A stretch of DNA of 64,000 nucleotides. It comes from Azolla caroliniana. Taxonomy: Eukaryota; Polypodiophyta. Shown here in pieces: positions 1 through 9,300 of this stretch (position 1 is its first letter; every line of letters begins with the position of its first letter). The translations under genes were made by a program, and so were the position numbers. The stretch spans positions 1-64,000 of the forward strand of contig JBHGNT010000133.1 of assembly GCA_043228905.1 (NCBI GenBank). The letters are read 5' to 3'. Below the pieces are notes generated by a model that was given only the letters and a program-made list of their open reading frames with translations, did no database searches and was not told where the DNA came from.

Positions 1-1060
1 ATGGGAGGGAGAGAGAGGAGATACTTTGAGAAGAGCGACACAAGCTCATTTTTGTGATCACTTAAGCAACCCTGCACTCTGTCTCTCATACTAGGTAACC
101 TAGTTAAGACGGGTTCACTTCGCATAGCTGAGGAATTCATCATAGGTCTTTCTTACTGTCTTGGTCTTTCTCTCTTTCTTCAACCGCTACTTCTCTGCGT
201 GCAGCTTAGGTTTCCAAGGTCTGCGGAAGTGTCCTGCTGGTGTTAAAGAAATCATTTTCCTTACCATGGAGGCTCTGTGATGGTATTAGGGTTTGTCGCA
301 GAAGCGCAGAGAAGAAGCGTAGAAAGAATGTATTGGGGTTTAGGGTTTCTCGATTATTCTGCAGTTGGGCCAACAGCCAGTTCTCCACGTGTCACGGCCT
401 CTCTCTTCGCCACGTGGCAGGCAAAACTGTCTTGAAAGGGCTCTCGGACACACAAGAACACGCAATGCCCGGGCTTCTCGGACACACACAATGTCCAGGC
501 TTCTCGGACGCCAGCAATGTCCGGGCTTCTTGGACACCATAGGTGGCCCCGCTCGGTCATGTTGCATCATTAGCCTTGGAAACTTGCACCTCGTTTGATG
601 GGAATTGTATGTGTCATTGATAGGAATCAGCAAACGGTTCTGTTTCAACTTAACTGTTAAGCCTTAACTAGTTTGGGAGTTTCCAAACTTAACTGGTTTA
701 GCCAAGCCGATTAAGCCTTAATCGGTTCAGTTCGGTTTCAGCCATCCCAAACCGAGCTCATACCGGTTAAGGAAGCTCAAGCCTAAATTGAACCAAACCA
801 AACCGCCAAACCGTTTCCAAACGGTTTTAACGGTTCAGTTCAAGCTAGAGCCAAACCATTGCCGATTCATACGTGTCGATTCACCTGTCATGCGTAAGAA
901 ATGGGTTTCCACCCACTTCATTTTATGGGTGGACCCCATTCACATGTTATTGCATATTTATAGGATGTTTTAAGATGCACAAGTTTATATCTACGAGGCT
1001 TTATATAGGAATTCCCCCATTAATTCTATCTCCTCGATAACACGATTTGAGAGAATGTTC
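1..1060. other. Non-coding stretch, possibly LTR-derived
   Basis: I recognise no gene here. The stretch has a 26-bp minisatellite (464-541), a region rich in CGGTT/AACCG words (about 650-840), and a TATA-like TTTATATAGG near 1000-1009. The mixed composition and isolated TATA would suit an old LTR, but I found no paired termini or target duplication. The short open frames on both strands overlap each other and match nothing I know. Confidence 0.35.
464..541. repeat. 26-bp minisatellite, three units
   Basis: Three 26-bp units begin with AATG at 464, 490 and 516. They share the core GGCTTCTCGGAC with a few substitutions. A partial related unit (CTCTCGGACACAC) lies just upstream near 441-453. 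No coding role is apparent. Confidence 0.8.
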
Positions 1061-1871
1061 CTTACCTTAATCTTTGATACTTGAAAAGGATCAAGTAGTT
1101 AAAAATAGACGGTATTTTTATATTGGTTTAGCATTGAGATTTGAGACAACAATGTGTAATTCGTAATGTTATAAGAAGAATTAGATGCCAACTCAAGTTG
1201 AACAAATCGAACAACAAAATTATACAAAATGAGGATACAGTCTTTAGCCAAAAATCAAATGTGTAATGCAAAGCGAATTAAAATCTCATAGCAATGTCAT
1301 AATATATAACCATGCACATTCACAATGTTGGTTTAAAACGTTATGACCATGTGGATGGAATGATGGAAATCTAAAAATCCTACATTTGTTCTTTGATACC
1401 TTTAATAAATTTATATTGTTGAACTCCTTTGTAAAGAAATAAGTTTACATCAATGCCATATTTAATATCACAAATTACTTCATTCTTCATGATATCAAGT
1501 TTTATCCTCACATGTGAGAAAGTCGTACAAGTTGTGCTATATATTTTCAAGCCTGATTTAAATGAATACAAAGTCAACTGCTATTTTAACCATTGTTGAA
1601 GATGACATATTGGACAAAGCTTTGTTTCCATTTCAAAGGACTTAGATGTTGTCTCCAGAGAGACAATATGCAATGAATCTCCCATCAAAATTAAAAGCTG
1701 ATAGTGGTCAACAAAGAAAAGGTCGGAGCTTCTTTATTAAAAGGGAGAAAACAAAGTAAATCATTACTAACTTATAAGGAGTAAGAGATACCCTTTCAAG
1801 ATATCGAGAGGGTTGAAAGGTTTTTGATTTATGATTAGCATGACAATGTTGTTATTGACACCTTGATAAAA
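1061..1871. other. AT-rich intergenic DNA, nothing recognised
   Basis: This is AT-rich sequence with only short open frames on both strands. I see no protein family, RNA gene or structured repeat in it. Confidence 0.5.
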
Positions 1872-2030
1872 AACAATTTATTTTTTTTCAAAAAAAAACT
1901 CCTTCCATTAGTAATTTAGTTATAAAATTTTACAGATGGGAATCATATATACAAATCCCAGTGGGGACGCGATAGTTCCATCATATGTGGAGGCCCCACT
2001 GACTCAAGAAAGGGAGACGACGACCATTGT
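1872..2030 (-). mobile_element. LINE-type 3' end remnant
   Basis: On the minus strand this segment runs through TGGGATTTGTATATA and CTGTAAAATTTTATAACTA to TAATGGAAGGAG and an oligo-T/oligo-A stretch. The plus strand at 35,911-36,045 carries the same order of words with scattered differences. Two diverged copies in opposite orientation, both ending in a homopolymer-rich tail, suit the 3' end of a 5'-truncated non-LTR element. No coding part remains, so the class is inferred. Confidence 0.5.
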
Positions 2031-2689
2031 TGGATGAAAGGCTAATCATTGTCTTTCGAATCCATCTGTGAGGATAATAAATACATAAAACAATATTATT
2101 ATTGATATGTTTAGTGTTGGAAACATTAAATAATGTCTAAAGTTATAAGTTATAACTAATGGAAGGAGTTTTGTTTTTGGAAAATAAATAAATAAATAGT
2201 GTCTAAAGTGTTATATGTGCAACTCACACAAAGAGCCTTCAAACAAAGGGCCATATAACCCAAGGCAATATGTTGCCTATACTTTCCTATTGTCCCATAA
2301 AAATAGATAAAATGATGCACATTGATTGGAATCATAGATTGACATATTCGCATTCGTGGGGAATACGAATACATGTAAATGTATTCATTTTCTTCTTCTT
2401 TTTTGAAAAAAAACTTGTTTTGTTTGGAAAAAAAAACTGTGCAAGGAAGTGAACAACGAGCAGCAAGCAAGGAGCCTCACCTTGTTCCCTATGCGTGCTT
2501 ACACCCTCGCCTCCTTCTGCATCCTGTTCTCAGCCATTAAAATAGGGTTTCGGCTAAAACCCTAATTTCGATCATATTTGTTCTTTTCGGTTTGCATCCT
2601 CGCCTCCCTCTCATGCTCTATGTAAATCCTACATCCTGTTCTTGGCTGCAAACTCAGGGTTTCACTGAAACCCTAAGTTTAGTCGAAAC
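2031..2689. other. Intergenic DNA, a few AAACCCTAA motifs
   Basis: No gene recognised. Another TAACTAATGGAAGGAG word occurs near 2155-2170, like the LINE-type tails elsewhere in the window. Between about 2,540 and 2,690 the words AAACCCTAA and GGGTTTC recur singly; they are telomere-like but not arranged as an array. Confidence 0.4.
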
Positions 2690-2960
2690 CCGAATTAATT
2701 AATTATTAATGTATTAATTGATTATTAATATTTTTCAATGAGTTAATTTAATTTTTAATTAATTAAGTAATGTATTAGCAAATTGATTAAAGTATCAGTA
2801 AATTAATTCATTATTAGTAAATTGATTAATGTGTTAGTAGATTAATTATTATATTAGTGAATTAATTAATTATTAATGTATTAGTAAATTAATTATTGTC
2901 TTAATGATTTAATTAATGTTTTAGGGAATTATTATTTTTAGTGAATTAAATCATTTTTAT
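2690..2960. repeat. AT-rich degenerate tandem repeat
   Basis: Nearly pure A/T built from degenerate repetitions of words such as ATTAGTAAATTAATTA and AATTATTAATGTATTA. The period is irregular, roughly 15-30 bp. It reads as decayed simple-sequence DNA. Confidence 0.65.
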
Positions 2961-3128
2961 TATATAAATTTAAAATGAATGGTTTTATAATATTCTTGGG
3001 GTATTTATTCATTCTTGAATATTACGAATATCACGAATGCCAAAATTTCATGAATATCACAAATGGGTCAATCTATGATTGTAATGAATGGAACCAAAGG
3101 AAGAATTTATAAGTTCTGAAAGACCATA

Positions 3129-3130
<2 letters not shown>

Positions 3131-3193
<63 letters not shown>
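3131..3193. repeat. (GA)n microsatellite
   Basis: An uninterrupted GA dinucleotide run of about 63 bp directly abuts a tRNA-like SINE head on its right. Confidence 0.95.
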
Positions 3194-3196
<3 letters not shown>

Positions 3197-3322
3197 AGAT
3201 TGATGTAGCTCAGTTGGTAAGGTTGCCCAATAGAGACCAAGTGGTCATGGGTTTGAATTTGGGTTTCGAACCCAAGACACAATGCTTGTAGTGTTATCGA
3301 CTTACCACTAGGGTAAAGCTAA

Positions 3323-3325
<3 letters not shown>
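3194..3325 (+). mobile_element. tRNA-derived SINE-like head, with a second head facing it
   Basis: The plus strand has a perfect pol III A box (TAGCTCAGTTGG, about 3207-3218) and, some 35 bp on, a B-box-like GGTTTGAATTT. The overlapping minus strand has its own pair: CTAGTGGTAAG near 3300-3312 and GGGTTCGAAACCC near 3260-3275. Two tRNA-like heads therefore face each other. A boxes and B boxes of this kind are known from tRNA-derived SINEs. Neither folds as an intact tRNA in my reading, so I do not call a tRNA gene. Confidence 0.5.

Positions 3326-3330
<5 letters not shown>

Positions 3331-3379
<49 letters not shown>
3331..3379. repeat. (AG)n microsatellite
   Basis: An AG run of about 49 bp sits immediately before the next SINE-like copy. 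Confidence 0.95.
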
Positions 3380-3381
<2 letters not shown>

Positions 3382-3562
3382 TCTTAGTTGGTAAGGTTGC
3401 CCAATGGAGACCAGATGGTCATGGGTTCAACCCCTACATTCCACAATGGCATCTAGAGAAATAAGAGTATATGAAGTATATAATAAAGAGGCGAGGGAAT
3501 TGGGTTTAGAACCCATGACGCAGTGCTTGTAGTGTTACCAACTTACCACTAGGGTAAGGTAA
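3380..3562 (+). mobile_element. Second SINE-like copy pair
   Basis: The plus strand repeats the layout of 3,194-3,325: TTAGTTGGTAAGGTTGCCCA, then CATGGTCATGGGTTC-like sequence with the B box GGGTTCAACCCC near 3422-3434. A minus-strand head follows, with CTAGTGGTAAG near 3547-3557 and GGGTTCTAAACCC near 3503-3516. The two pairs differ at several positions, so this is an old duplication or two insertions into (GA)n DNA. Confidence 0.45.
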
Positions 3563-3571
3563 TTACGAGAA

Positions 3572-3594
3572 AAGAGAGAGAGAGAGAGAGAGAA
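3572..3594. repeat. (AG)n microsatellite
   Basis: An AG run of about 23 bp follows the second SINE-like pair. Confidence 0.9.
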
Positions 3595-4009
3595 AGCATA
3601 ATTTCATGAGATCATTTGGTTACTCCTAAATGGTTAGGTAATGTTGCAATATTGAGTTTGGAAATGCACTTCATGGTCCATAGATTTGCATTATTATGAG
3701 ATATGTATAAACAACATCAACCATGGATATCTATGATGCAATATTTTATTGAGCATGAAAGATTGGTGCATGGGAAAACTAAGATTCAAACATTGTGGTG
3801 GTCATTGCTCAATGGATGTATTCCTCTAAAGATTCAACATTCTATATGTGCTCAACAATATGTAAGGTTATAGCAATATGTGTTATATTCTTTTCAGCGG
3901 GTGCCATCAAGCAATCGAGAACTTTGTAATTTATTACAAAATGTGTTGCTCGTTTCTCTCATTTGTTGCATTGTCACATAAAACAAAAGCTAAGATCTCA
4001 ATTTAATTG
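3595..4009. other. Intergenic DNA, nothing recognised
   Basis: No domain or RNA gene seen. Codon-like stretches are interrupted in all frames. Confidence 0.4.
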
Positions 4010-4400
4010 TTTATTTCAATTAAGGGTGTCGAGACTCGTGGGTAGGAGATAGAGTGAGAGTGAGAGCGATAACGAAAGAGAGAGGGTGTGTGTGTGTGCG
4101 TGAGAGAGATAAGACTTGAAATAGAAATGAGATTATATTATGATGAAACAAGATTGCAATGAGTAGGCTAAGAGCTAAAGATTGGTGTTGAACCGAATGA
4201 GTTGAAATGAATGTGTGGACACTTATTTATAGATCCTTATGGAGTATTCTAGAATGTTCTAGAATATTTTAGATTTTTATGATAAGAAATATAAACATGA
4301 AATATTAAAGGATATTCTAGAATAATCTAGAATGTTCTAGAATATTCTAATATGTCGTAATAACTAAAAATATAATTATTATAATCACATGACATATATG
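4010..4400 (-). mobile_element. LTR remnant with heat-shock-element clusters
   Basis: Read on the minus strand, two runs of alternating TTC/GAA pentamers (4,312-4,348 and 4,246-4,270, containing TTCTAGAA twice each) are followed 14 bp later by a TATA box (TATAAATA, 4,224-4,231). GA-rich and TG-rich leader sequence follows. Similar TTCTAGAA-rich blocks with a downstream TATA, on the same strand, lie near 21.9 kb and 27.0 kb, which supports a dispersed LTR family. Clustered heat-shock elements in an LTR are known from the copia element ONSEN. No paired LTR or polyprotein can be attached to this copy. Confidence 0.5.
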
Positions 4401-4475
4401 TTATTTCAATGGTTAAGGGTTCAACATATAGACCAAGAAGTCGTGGGTTCGATTCTTGATAAGCCAAAATGTTGT
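4395..4475 (+). mobile_element. tRNA-like SINE fragment
   Basis: The words TCAATGGTTAAGGGTTCAAC and GTCGTGGGTTCGATTCTTG (B box GGGTTCGATTC near 4,445) are spaced like pol III A and B boxes. Only the tRNA-like part is seen. Confidence 0.35.
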
Positions 4476-4479
4476 CTTC

Positions 4480-5050
4480 ATGACAGAGGGTTGTAGAATT
4501 GGGGGACGTGGTTGATAACGAGACTCAAGGTTGTCAAAATTTGATGATGCTAAATTATGGTTATGTATTCCCCCCAATTATGGATTTGTTTGGGAGAAAT
4601 TACAATATACTATTGTTGCATGGATCTTTTCCAATGAAAACAAATGGTGTCCTTTGGATGGATTGATAATTAAAGGGATGGTATACACTTGTTATAGGTG
4701 ACTACAAATATATTGCATTATCATGCAATGACATCATTTTCTTGGCAATCACCTAAAGCTAAAAGGGAGTGGAATGTAAGTAAAATATAAGGTGGTAGCA
4801 AATATTGCAACACGGTCAGTATTCTCATTGTCATTTCGTGCAAAGGTATTCATATGGAGAGTCATGATTGGTGGACAAGGCGATAAGGACTAAGTTAAGA
4901 TACATCCTTCTTTTGTAGCATTCCATTAGAGGACAATACACAAAGGTTCATTGAATGACCTTTAGCACATATCATTTGTAAGTACTCGTCAGAGATTTAG
5001 CAGGTTTTATCATGTTGTTATTGAGATCTTAACAATGGGTTTTTGTTCAA
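4480..5050. other. Intergenic DNA, nothing recognised
   Basis: No coding potential or structured repeat that I can identify. Confidence 0.35.
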
Positions 5051-5312
5051 TACATTCAAAATGGTTCAATGATGAGTTGGAGATCTTGTTCTAAATATAC
5101 GATATTGGGAACTACAACACAATTGGAATATGCGCAATGCTTTCATGATCGATGGTAGACATGGGGTGAAAGCCTATGTGAAGAAGTTGAAAGGCATTAT
5201 CATGTGGAATTTTTGAATGTTAGAGTATGTGGGGATCATTTACTCAAGTGCATATTCAAGTTTTCTAATGGTTTTAGAGCATATCCCTTTGCCTAAATAG
5301 GTAGAGAAGACT

Positions 5313-5330
5313 AAGAAGTTGTAAGACCAA
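5313..5330. repeat. LINE target-site duplication, left copy
   Basis: The 18-bp word AAGAAGTTGTAAGACCAA is repeated exactly at 6,594-6,611. It brackets the LINE-derived sequence. Confidence 0.85.
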
Positions 5331-6593
5331 AACGACTTCAACCAGCCATCAGAAATGCCTTTATCCTTCCAGCTATTGCGAGTTAGGGCAACACCCATTG
5401 ATTTAGATCCAATGATTTGCCTTCCTAGCTTGGTAGTGTACTCGAAAAACCGTTCAAGTTTGTCCGTTCCCGGTTTCTGCCACCACACCTCTAGTGGATC
5501 CCAATCCAGATCACATATGGGCTTGTTGTCAACTATCCAAAGCTTACAATCAGATTGCAGCTTCCCTGGGTCCGGGTTTACTTGCCACTTCTTACCTTCT
5601 AGCATTGCCACTCGTATTGCCAACCACTGGCCATTGTCTGCCAAAGCACTTAGGTTGCCCCACCATCGATACTCATTAGATGGCCATTAGGTTGCCCCAC
5701 CACTGGCCATTGTCGTTTTGGAGGAGGCTATGGGCATTCGATATGCCAGAAAAAATAAAGCTTTGGTTGTGGCTTCTTAGTCACAAAGCTGTACCAGTGG
5801 GGGAGTGGCTTAGGTGTCATGGTGGTGAGGCTGGATGCAAAATTTGCGGTCACCCTTTGGAATCAATTCCTCATTGTTTTTGGAATTGTAACGAGGCTAT
5901 TAACATTTGGGGTAGAAGTCTTCGAATAGTGGCAGCATGCGGCGTGAATGGGAGAGTTGTATGGGGGTCCGTACAGGGGCTGAAGTTAACAGGGGAAGGT
6001 TACATGGATTTATAGTGCAAGGTGGTAAGGTGTTTCAACGGGTTGGAGTTCGACCTGGCACTAACTCAGAACATTTTGAAGAGATATGGAGGATGGTGGC
6101 TTGTTTATCGGTCTAGCACATTTGGACCAACCGCTGTAAGTTTGTTTTTCAACAACAAAAGATCCCTAATGGTGAGGTATTAATAAATATCTGGTTTGAG
6201 TTGGCCTCTTGGCTGCAAGGACGATACAACTCGATTAAGGGGGAATCTGATGCAGCTGAAAGATCTCGATCAAAGTTCTTGCTGAAATGGGGTAATTCTC
6301 CTATGGTCGGCAGATCATCATCAGGGCCTCAATGGCACTACCAAGCACCCCGATGGTTGTTTCCCCCAATAGTTTCCAACAGCGTCTAGGTGCTGTAAAT
6401 TTGTATAGTTATGGTACAAATAACTAGGTTATTGGAGTTGTTTGGATACGTTTGTTGAAAATGAGGTGGGGACTATGTCCACTTTGGTGGGAAGGCCAGA
6501 GTGAGGGCTGTTGAGAGGAATTTTGAGAGTTCTATGATGTAATTTTGTTTGCTAACTAATGCGAAGCAGTATTTTTTTGGAAAAAAGAAGAAG
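5331..6593 (+). mobile_element. 5'-truncated, partly inverted LINE copy
   Basis: Two LINE reverse-transcriptase C-terminal pieces face opposite ways between 18-bp target duplications. The first (5,331 to about 5,680) is coding-like on the minus strand and ends with a WLKSF-like motif. The second (from about 5,712) is on the plus strand and resumes at the same motif with FWRRLWAFDMPEK. It then has the zinc-binding region (C-x2-C, with H and C in HCFWNC) of the plant LINE zf-RVT domain, and further on a WGN...RWLFPP-like C-terminus broken by stops near 6,016-6,200. The 3' part runs into a GAA-rich tail before the second duplication. The head-to-head layout matches twin-primed integration. Confidence 0.8.
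5680..6390 (+). pseudogene. LINE reverse-transcriptase zinc-binding region, broken
   Basis: The open part (about 5,680-6,017) encodes a zf-RVT-like segment: FWRRLW, KIKLWLWLL, GCKICGHPLESIPHCFWNC, NIWGRSL. A stop follows at 6,015. Later homologous parts (VLINIWFELASWLQGRY near 6,177-6,230, then AERSRSKFLLKWG, ending WLFPP near 6,355) lie in other frames. This is the C-terminus of an RT ORF used for target-primed reverse transcription. It is inactive here: no RT catalytic core is present and the frame is broken. Confidence 0.75.
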
Positions 6594-6611
6594 AAGAAGT
6601 TGTAAGACCAA
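6594..6611. repeat. LINE target-site duplication, right copy
   Basis: Exact copy of the 18-bp word at 5,313-5,330, directly after the LINE's (GAA)n-like tail. Confidence 0.85.
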
Positions 6612-6652
6612 GTTACATACAATTAATATAATATAATTGTGTGCTTTCACCA

Positions 6653-6655
<3 letters not shown>

Positions 6656-6695
<40 letters not shown>
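6656..6695. repeat. (AG)n microsatellite
   Basis: About 40 bp of AG dinucleotides, at the 3' end of the older repeat copy. Confidence 0.95.
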
Positions 6696-6698
<3 letters not shown>

Positions 6699-6897
6699 AT
6701 GTTGGGTTGCTTTGAAAACATATGTAGTCATTAAACTATGTGATCCATATTGAATTATTTCCCATGGCGTACTTTGAGAACATACTCATTAAGCGCATGA
6801 TCCATATGCTAAATGGAGTTGTATGTCTTAACAATACAATGGATATGGTGTTATCCAGCTTACGTTGTCTTGTGTGTGTGTGTGTGCGCACTTGTAT

Positions 6898-6901
<4 letters not shown>

Positions 6902-6962
<61 letters not shown>
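6902..6962. repeat. (AG)n microsatellite
   Basis: About 61 bp of AG dinucleotides, preceded by a short (TG)n run near 6,870-6,885. The open frames across it are repeat artefacts. Confidence 0.95.
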
Positions 6963-6964
<2 letters not shown>

Positions 6965-7479
6965 AAGGAACAGAAACTGCAAGCAAAAGGAAAGCTAAAA
7001 CACAAAACTAGTATGCTAATATGTAACAAATTATGAGAAGTGCTCAAGTCAAGTGGCCCACTCAATGTGAGGATCGTGTGAGACCCAATACATAAGGAAT
7101 AAAATGTAAAACTTTTTATCTAGAATTAAATCATTTAAGAATATTTAGAATGAGAAGAAATTGAAAGTATGCCGTGTTGGTTGGAATGTACAATATGCAT
7201 GTTCGAAGGAGTTCCTTTCAAATCAATTTGAGGAATATTTAGTGTTAGAAGGAAATTGGAGGTAGGTGATGACTTTGCATACACCACAACATATATTAAA
7301 GGAACATCGAAACCAGATAATTGGAGAGATTGCCAATGTGTGTTGAAAAGATATGGATTGCAAGATTCCTACTGGGTTGAGGTGATTAACACCACAATCG
7401 TCATCTCAAAATTTTACATCAACAATTGAAAAGATGATGCAATGGAGGCATATTAAGGTAAGAAAACTTTTCCCGTGCA

Positions 7480-9300
7480 TTTGAAGACATTTGATAATGT
7501 ATTCTATGTGCACATGCCTGGCGTGTGTAGGGCAAAGCTAGATGTTAAGAGCAATGTATACATCTTTATTGGATATAGCCCAAAGTCTCAGCCCCATGGG
7601 CTCTATGATGTTACTTGAAAGAAGATGGTATGAGATTCTATAAATGTGCATATATACCTTGGGTAGAAATTTTGTGACACCAAAAGTAGGATATATTGTG
7701 AACTATCAAATCACAAAACATTTACAAGAGCTGAAATCCAAATATTGCTACAAAAAAGAATATTTGATCAATTTAGCACAAGATGGGATGACACTTTCTT
7801 AATGGGTGGATTAGCACCCTAACACTAGATGAGGAATGTAGCTCAAATAGACGGTTTGGAAGGTCAAGAAGAATTGAGGGGAAAACACATTGAAAGCGTG
7901 TGATGGATCAAAATGTCAAATTTGCTCTCGTGATGAATATAAGGAGTTGAGCTCTCTTTGGATGAGATAAAAAGGAACCTTAGGTGGAATGACTATGGGG
8001 TTTGAATTAGAAGGTTTTTTGTTTAAGGCGACAAAGCTAGTGTAACCTATAAAAGGTACATCTATATGAAGTACCAAGAATTTTTGAAACATTTACTCTA
8101 ATGCAAAGAATCAATGTTGACTAAATGGCCTTGGTCCTTGGAAGTGTGCAAGATGCAAAACTAACCAAAATACTAGATGGATGTGAAGCTTGTGTTCCTA
8201 TATGGCTACCTCAAGTAGGAGTTATTCATGGAGAAAATATCAAGTTCTTAATTATGTGATTCAATAATTAAGGGCTTTATATTGCGAAAATCTCTATACG
8301 AGTTGAAGTAAGTACTCATGGTTTAGTGCAAGCGTATGATTGTATTCCTCATAGAAGAGAGATTCAAGAGGTTTACAATTAATGCAACCCTCTTTAAAAG
8401 TGAATGTAAGCATATATGTAGTGATCCTTGTGTTGTAAGCCTGTGCGTGGACAATATGGGCAACACAAGCAACAACAAAGTCAATCTTCATCTCACTAAG
8501 AAAACCCAAGTTCCACATTCAAGTTAATAGATTCCACTTTGTCACACTTCTGTATGGGGCTAGAGGTGTATCAAAGGAACAAGGCGATGTTTGTTGCTCA
8601 CTTAGTTCTAAATAATTTGGGATGTAAATTTCCTTTCACATGGATGGAAGCCAAAGCCAACTTGAAGTTGACAAACATTAGGAATCCAAGATTGGGAAAG
8701 CATACCAATATCAGGCTTTGGTCTAGAGTCTCTCATAAATGTCCATGACAAGATAAACATTGTTTATATCGTAAGAGAGTTTAGAAAAAGTCATTTGCAA
8801 GATGCAAATATTGAAGTACTTCAAGTGTACAATTTAGATTTGGAATTGAGTTTCAATGGTAAGATAGTGTGATTCTAAATAGGGGCTAGATATCTATAGG
8901 AAATGTCTACTTTTTATTTTTTTCCCCAATGTTTGGAATATTTTCATTGGACTAGAAAGAAGCAATTAGGTGTCCCAATGTCCTAAGCAAAAGTGGAGTA
9001 AAAGGTGGTGTGCTATGTAGGGTTTGAAGCACTTAGAAGAAATTGGGATTCTAAATGAGTTGGCACCAACGTGCATAACATGGGATAGTTTATTGCATTG
9101 CTATCACAATGAGTATGGTGTCCCAAAGGCACACCTAGCTTATCCATATATAGTTTTGGTTTACATGAGAAATTATTCCGTGTTGAGAAGGTGAATTTGG
9201 AGTGGTATATTGAGCACAATCATATGGATCTCTCTCTACAAGGACATCATAGCAAGCATAAACTTTGGGAAACTTTGAAATAATAAGGATATTGACTTCA
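7480..9300 (+). pseudogene. Decayed Ty1/copia polyprotein (integrase end, RT, RNase H)
   Basis: Several short plus-strand pieces, in different frames, appear in copia order. Near 7,515-7,620 comes the integrase C-terminal motif (CRAKLDVKSNVYIFIGYSPK, then GLYDVT). Near 8,300-8,530 come RT pieces (a GLVQA-like motif where GLKQA is expected, VVSLCVDNMGNTSNNKVNL). Near 8,545-8,720 come GLEVYQRN, FTWMEAKANLKLTN and PRLGKHTN. RNase H pieces follow: a KYFKCTI-like segment near 8,820, EEIGILNELAPTCITWDS at about 9,040-9,090, and EHNHMDLSLQGHHSKHKLW near 9,205-9,265. Stops and frameshifts are frequent. I see no LTRs or target duplication for it. In life such a polyprotein encodes the transposition enzymes; this copy is dead. 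Confidence 0.7.

Larger units (their letters stand above)
5085..6660 (+). mobile_element. Older repeat copy, split by a LINE, ending in (GA)n
   Basis: The part before the LINE (about 5,090-5,225) encodes, with breaks, a segment resembling one at 33,565-33,665; both keep an RYW...NAF...DG pattern followed by a YLRKLK-like end. The part after the LINE ends in ATTGTGTGCTTTCACC at about 6,635-6,650, and the other copy ends in ATTGTGTGTTTTCACC at about 33,835-33,850. Both are followed by GA-rich DNA. They are therefore two copies of one dispersed repeat, and this one later received a LINE. The protein family is unknown to me. Confidence 0.5.

Noticed and set aside
2540-2700. Interstitial telomere array
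   Set aside because: Only isolated AAACCCTAA words, not tandem.
3194-3562. Functional tRNA genes
   Set aside because: A and B boxes are present, but I cannot fold acceptor and anticodon arms; the SINE interpretation fits better.
5240-5644. Independent minus-strand gene of 134 codons
   Set aside because: It is the inverted 5' piece of the twin-primed LINE; its last part runs past the element boundary into host DNA.
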